From the NCBI GenBank assembly GCA_045578205.1, contig JAZNJU010000147.1, positions 1 through 8,130 of the forward strand: 8,130 nt of DNA. The letters run 5' to 3'. The stretch's first letter is position 1. Every line of letters starts with the position of its first letter. Source of the stretch: RGIG8748 sp045578205. Its GTDB lineage: Bacteria; Bacillota; Clostridia; UMGS1810. Below the pieces are notes generated by a model. The model did no database searches. It worked only from the letters and a program-made list of their open reading frames with translations, and was not told the origin of the DNA. Positions 5,848 through 8,130 of this stretch are shown here, piece by piece. Position numbers and translations under genes: made by a program.

Positions 5848-7066
5848 TTTCAGGGCACTTCCAATCGTATGCAGGTTCCATGTACCTAAACGGTCTTTTA
5901 AAGAATTTATCGTTTATTTCTTCACCGTATCTTACATGATTTATAATGTTTGCAAGTTGACCCAGATCTTCGGGAGTCTGATTGTGACCGCCGGTGCGGA
6001 AATACCAGTACAGATTTTCGGGACAGTCAAGGAATTTATACACTTCTCCTGCGGCAAGGGTTGTCTGCCAACTTCCCACGGGGTTTGCCCATATGTCGTG
6101 AGCACCTTCGGAGACAAAGAGAATTCTGGGGGCAATCATAGCCTTGAAGTCGTGGGAATCAAAGGGCATGGCGCCTTCGTTTCCTATGTATTCTCTCATA
6201 TCCTGACCCATCCACGCGGGAAAAAGACGGAAAATATTGTCAAGCCTTTCGCTTTTTGCCACGGTGCCGTCTTCCATGGTGGCTTCCATGTATATTCTGT
6301 AGCCGCTGTTTCCGCCGCAACAGGTCGCGTTGGGGTTTACGATTGCGGCTCTTTCGTCCACAATTCCCGCAAGGGCGGCAGTTTTGGCACCTCTGGAGTG
6401 TCCTGTAAAGGCGATGAGGTCAAGGTCGACATTACCGAGGATTTCCAAGGCGTCAACACAACGGGAATATCCCCACGCCCAGGCAGAAACAGCACTGAAT
6501 TTGCCGTCGGGATATGTCTTTTTAATCTGACCTCCGCAGTTGCCGTCCCGGAGTGACTGCCAGATTTCATCACCCAGTTTATATTCGCCCGTTTCGGTTG
6601 TTTTGAGGTCATCCAGATTGTATATGGATATGTCGGGAGCAAGTTCTGTTCTGTTGAACAGAACAAAGTTTATGTCCCTGTCGGTTATGCTTTTGATAAA
6701 TTCGGGGTTGAACACACGTCCGAAGCACATATCTCCGGATATTACAACGGGTGCGCTATTACTTTTGGAACAGGCCTTGAAAAGATACATATCCATTATT
6801 ATGGGGTTTGCTCTTGTGCCTGTTTTGATACGGAAAATGTTGATACTGCCGTAGCAAAGGGGTTCAACTTCCAGAAATTCGGGTTCGGGAGGCATCCCTC
6901 CAAAGTGAAGTTCCACGGTTTTCTCGTAGAGTTCTTCTCTCCTTTTTGCCCAGTCTTCCTTTGTTTTCACTTTGGTGCCGTCATTAAAAAGAAAAGGGTC
7001 GGGGAGTTTGCTCATGAGTTCATAATGTGTTACGTTTATTGTATTTTCATTTATCTGATTTGACAT
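5840..7066 (-). CDS. CE15-like alpha/beta hydrolase (glucuronoyl or acetyl esterase-like)
   Basis: This 408-residue serine hydrolase resembles carbohydrate esterase family 15 (4-O-methyl-glucuronoyl esterases) and related acetyl-xylan esterase-like proteins. The nucleophile elbow is T221-G-H-S224-R-G-A-K-T-A, where CE15 has GCSRxGK. Before it stands the family-typical SAWAWGYSRCVDALE (194-208). After it come E273 in KSERL (a possible acid), PFDSHDFKAMIAPR (301-314) and the histidine motif G359-G-H361-N. S224 and H361 are the proposed catalytic pair. There is no signal peptide, although many CE15 enzymes are secreted, so this copy probably acts inside the cell on imported oligosaccharide esters or other small esters. 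Substrate specificity cannot be read from the sequence. The start is supported by AAAGGAG (7074-7080) seven bases upstream. It is followed by the overlapping DUF1653 gene. Confidence 0.8.
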   Translation of the reverse strand: MSNQINENTINVTHYELMSKLPDPFLFNDGTKVKTKEDWAKRREELYEKTVELHFGGMPPEPEFLEVEPLCYGSINIFRIKTGTRANPIIMDMYLFKACSKSNSAPVVISGDMCFGRVFNPEFIKSITDRDINFVLFNRTELAPDISIYNLDDLKTTETGEYKLGDEIWQSLRDGNCGGQIKKTYPDGKFSAVSAWAWGYSRCVDALEILGNVDLDLIAFTGHSRGAKTAALAGIVDERAAIVNPNATCCGGNSGYRIYMEATMEDGTVAKSERLDNIFRLFPAWMGQDMREYIGNEGAMPFDSHDFKAMIAPRILFVSEGAHDIWANPVGSWQTTLAAGEVYKFLDCPENLYWYFRTGGHNQTPEDLGQLANIINHVRYGEEINDKFFKRPFRYMEPAYDWKCPEND

Positions 7067-7096
7067 AGTTATACTCCTTTGCGGAAAATTTACTAT

Positions 7097-7125
7097 ATTT
7101 TAACATATGGTAAATCAAAAGTAAA
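7097..7125 (-). promoter_or_regulatory. Candidate promoter for the esterase-DUF1653 pair
   Basis: Read on the - strand, TTTACT (7120-7125, 4 of 6 consensus) is separated by 17 bp from TAAAAT (7097-7102, 5 of 6 consensus), upstream of the esterase ribosome site. The -35 box overlaps an imperfect palindrome at 7121-7132 (GTAAATAGTTAC, 2 mismatches). GTAAAT also recurs at 7110-7115, suggesting a regulator site. Confidence 0.45.
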
Positions 7126-7155
7126 TAGTTACTTAAAAAATCGCAAAGTACGGTT

Positions 7156-7431
7156 TTAAGAGGTTTTTCTTTCCCGTCGCTCGATTAAAATTCTGCTTAT
7201 GATTTCTGGAAAAACCTTGTAATTTTTTATAAATTTGAAACGATACTTTCCCTGTTCCGTATTAACTGTAACTCCTCTGAAAAATCCGTTGCCGACTCTT
7301 TTGATGGAATCTATGGGCAGGTCTACTTTCTTTCCACACATAGTTGTGCCGTAGAATCTCAGGTTCGTTACAGTAATTTGATTTTTAAGAATGAATGATT
7401 TTTCACTTCTAATTAAGACTGTTTCCTGCAT
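7156..7431 (-). CDS. Small PH/GRAM-like domain protein
   Basis: This 91-residue protein begins MQETVLIRSE and reads like a single small bacterial PH- or GRAM-like beta domain. It has ITVTNLRFYG (a typical 'induced/translated form of the epitope' strand), then VDLPIDSIKRVG, a turn, GVTVNTEQGKYRFKFI, and a C-terminal helix ending in a basic tail (RILIERRERKTS). Such domains in Bacillota are short cytoplasmic proteins of unknown role. The start at 7431 is preferred over ATG 7449 and TTG 7467: AGGAA lies eight bases before it, and the promoter upstream places the transcript start near 7465, which excludes the TTG and leaves ATG 7449 with no ribosome site. It is divergent to the XRE gene, which may control it. 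No U-tailed hairpin is visible after its stop, so some transcription may run into the esterase. Confidence 0.65.
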   Translation of the reverse strand: MQETVLIRSEKSFILKNQITVTNLRFYGTTMCGKKVDLPIDSIKRVGNGFFRGVTVNTEQGKYRFKFIKNYKVFPEIISRILIERRERKTS

Positions 7432-7452
7432 ATATGAATTTCCTGACATAAA

Positions 7453-7521
7453 ATATTCGTTAAACAAGTAAATTATACCGCAAACTACCTATAAAGTCAA
7501 CCAAAACGAATATAATTATTC
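7453..7521. promoter_or_regulatory. Divergent control region with inverted 9-mer and candidate XRE promoter
   Basis: AACGAATAT occurs at 7505-7513 on the + strand and at 7453-7461 on the - strand, an exact inverted pair lying symmetrically about 7483. The right copy overlaps a + strand TATAAT (7511-7516), a plausible -10 for the XRE gene with no good -35. It is also part of a small inverted repeat GAATA-TAAT-TATTC (7508-7521). The left copy lies just past the PH-like gene's predicted start. This fits an autoregulated operator pair for the XRE protein. Confidence 0.45.
7472..7500 (-). promoter_or_regulatory. Near-consensus promoter of the PH-like gene
   Basis: On the - strand TTGACT (7495-7500, 5 of 6) and a perfect TATAAT (7472-7477) are spaced by exactly 17 bp. 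The predicted start near 7465 leaves a leader of about 34 nt before the chosen ATG at 7431. Confidence 0.85.
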
Positions 7522-7553
7522 ATATAAGGTATAGAACAGGGGATGAATTTTAT

Positions 7554-7880
7554 ATGGAACGAATAACTAAACTCAGAAAAGAAAAAGGACTGAATCAGGT
7601 TGGATTGGGGCTTAAACTCAATGTATCTCAAAAGATGATTAGTTCATATGAAAGCGGAGTGCATCAACCAAGTATTGACACCCTCATTCATATGGCTGAT
7701 TTTTTCGGTGTTTCTGTAGACTACTTATTGGGGTTGAGCAATATTCGGGTGTCTGCTGACAAATTTACAATAGGCAGTCTCAACGAGAGGGAGATAGAAC
7801 TTCTTGATTTGTTCAACAAATTGGATAGGGAGAAACAACAAAGAGCAATAGGAATTCTTTTTGCATTAAAGGAATATTGA
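7554..7880 (+). CDS. XRE family (Cro/CI-type) transcriptional regulator
   Basis: This 108-residue DNA-binding protein has an N-terminal HTH_3 domain (about residues 3-60). Its first half, ITKLRKEKGLNQVGLGLKLN, leads into the recognition region VSQKMISSYESGVHQPS, and it closes with the standard ADFFGVSVDYLLGLS. The C-terminal part (75-107, LNEREIELLDLFNKLDREKQ) is a charged helical pair common in small Bacillota and phage-derived XRE repressors, and likely serves dimerisation. The ATG follows AGGGGA (7538-7543) by ten bases. It is transcribed divergently from the PH-like gene, and the intergenic region carries paired AACGAATAT words, so it may repress itself and that neighbour. Its targets are not known. 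The stop codon overlaps a tRNA-like relic on the other strand. Confidence 0.9.
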   Translation: MERITKLRKEKGLNQVGLGLKLNVSQKMISSYESGVHQPSIDTLIHMADFFGVSVDYLLGLSNIRVSADKFTIGSLNEREIELLDLFNKLDREKQQRAIGILFALKEY

Positions 7881-7951
7881 ACCATCGGAGATTCGAACTT
7901 AAGGACACCTTGGTAAAGTCATATGTTCTGCCAAGATTGATATAATCGTAC
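7878..7951 (-). pseudogene. tRNA-like relic (degenerate tRNA)
   Basis: Read on the - strand from 7951 to 7878, 74 nt fit the tRNA layout. T8, A14, G18-G19 (TTGGCA), A21, U33 and a perfect TTCGAAT T-loop closed by G53-C61 are all in place. The acceptor arms GTACGAT and ATGGTTC pair at 5 of 7 positions. The D stem pairs at only 2 of 4 positions, the anticodon stem at essentially none (one wobble), and the T stem at 2 of 5 plus a wobble. If it were read, the anticodon position would be TTA. The 3' end overlaps the XRE stop codon and no CCA is encoded. It is most likely a decayed tRNA or an attachment-site remnant; a chance resemblance is possible. Confidence 0.4.
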
Positions 7952-8130
7952 TGAGCGGCTAACTCTTGCGGTGCCCGAAACAAAGCATACACCCTAAAGG
8001 GTGCACGCTTTTTAGGCCGTCAACTTCAACGACTCAACTTCGCACCGTAAGAGGGTGCTCGTTTCGTCGGAAGTTTTGGCATACGACCTTTCTTCCGTTC
8101 AACTTCGTCTTAAACTCGCTTCACGGGAAA
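7952..8130. repeat. Non-coding, hairpin-rich tail with repeated TCAACTTC words
   Basis: I find no gene in this stretch. TCAACTTC occurs three times (8020-8027, 8034-8041, 8099-8106), and its inverse GAAGTT appears at 8070-8075. GCACC (8042-8046) pairs with GGTGC (8054-8058), and the AACTTC/GAAGTT words can enclose that hairpin. GGGTGCACG (7999-8007) and GGGTGCTCG (8053-8061) are near copies. The pattern resembles a dispersed intergenic repeat or a structured RNA, and it continues past the window edge. Confidence 0.4.
7983..8013 (+). terminator. Possible terminator downstream of the XRE gene
   Basis: CACCC (7990-7994) and GGGTG (7999-8003) form a 5-bp stem with a TAAA loop. It is extended through an imperfect internal stretch to AAGC (7983-7986) with GCTT (8007-8010), and runs into TTTTT (8009-8013). 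It lies about 100 bases after the XRE stop. It could terminate that gene or belong to the repeat-like tail. Confidence 0.5.

Noticed and set aside
5825..6556. A 243-codon open frame on the + strand opposite the esterase
   Set aside because: The esterase frame carries clear family motifs through this region, and the opposite frame shows none and has no ribosome site.
7432..7467. Longer N-terminus of the PH-like protein (TTG 7467 or ATG 7449)
   Set aside because: The transcription start predicted near 7465 excludes the TTG, and ATG 7449 has no ribosome site, unlike ATG 7431.
7952..8130. CRISPR array or insertion-sequence end in the repeat-bearing tail
   Set aside because: The repeated words are only about 8 bp and irregularly spaced (14 and 65 bases), and there is no transposase frame or clear terminal inverted repeat.

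Overview
The window looks like a chromosomal piece of an anaerobic, moderately AT-rich Bacillota (Clostridia-type) genome. The grounds are Clostridium-type B12-dependent glutamate mutase and methylaspartate ammonia-lyase genes, strong GGAG ribosome binding sites, A/T-rich sigma-A style promoters and short U-tailed terminators. The species cannot be named from the sequence.

Region 1 (1-5630, + strand) is a catabolic operon. After the 3' end of an unidentified gene (stop at 203) and its strong terminator comes a good promoter, whose spacer and start site carry two near-identical palindromes. Then follow glmS (cobalamin-binding sigma subunit), glmL (MutL-type ATPase/chaperone), glmE (catalytic epsilon subunit) and methylaspartate ammonia-lyase. 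Together they convert L-glutamate to (2S,3S)-3-methylaspartate and then to mesaconate and ammonia, the first steps of the methylaspartate route of glutamate fermentation. The later steps (mesaconate hydration, citramalate cleavage) are not in the window. A fifth gene, translationally coupled to the lyase, encodes a leaderless C39-like cysteine peptidase fold protein with no obvious role in the pathway. A bidirectional terminator closes the operon.

Region 2 (5638-7431, - strand) is convergent to the operon. It holds a small DUF1653 protein whose start overlaps the end of a leaderless CE15-like (glucuronoyl-esterase-like) alpha/beta hydrolase. Upstream of that lies a small PH/GRAM-like protein with its own near-consensus promoter.

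Region 3 (7432-8130) begins with a divergent control region carrying an inverted pair of the 9-mer AACGAATAT, followed by a Cro/CI-type (XRE) regulator on the + strand. Directly overlapping its stop codon, on the - strand, is a 74-nt sequence with the loops and invariant positions of a tRNA but with most stems mispaired: a tRNA relic or tRNA-like element. The last ~170 bases are non-coding and rich in hairpins and a repeated TCAACTTC word.

The glutamate mutase operon is well-known biology. The less explained items are the coupled C39-like protein, the twin operator in front of glmS, the tRNA-like relic, and the structured repeat tail.
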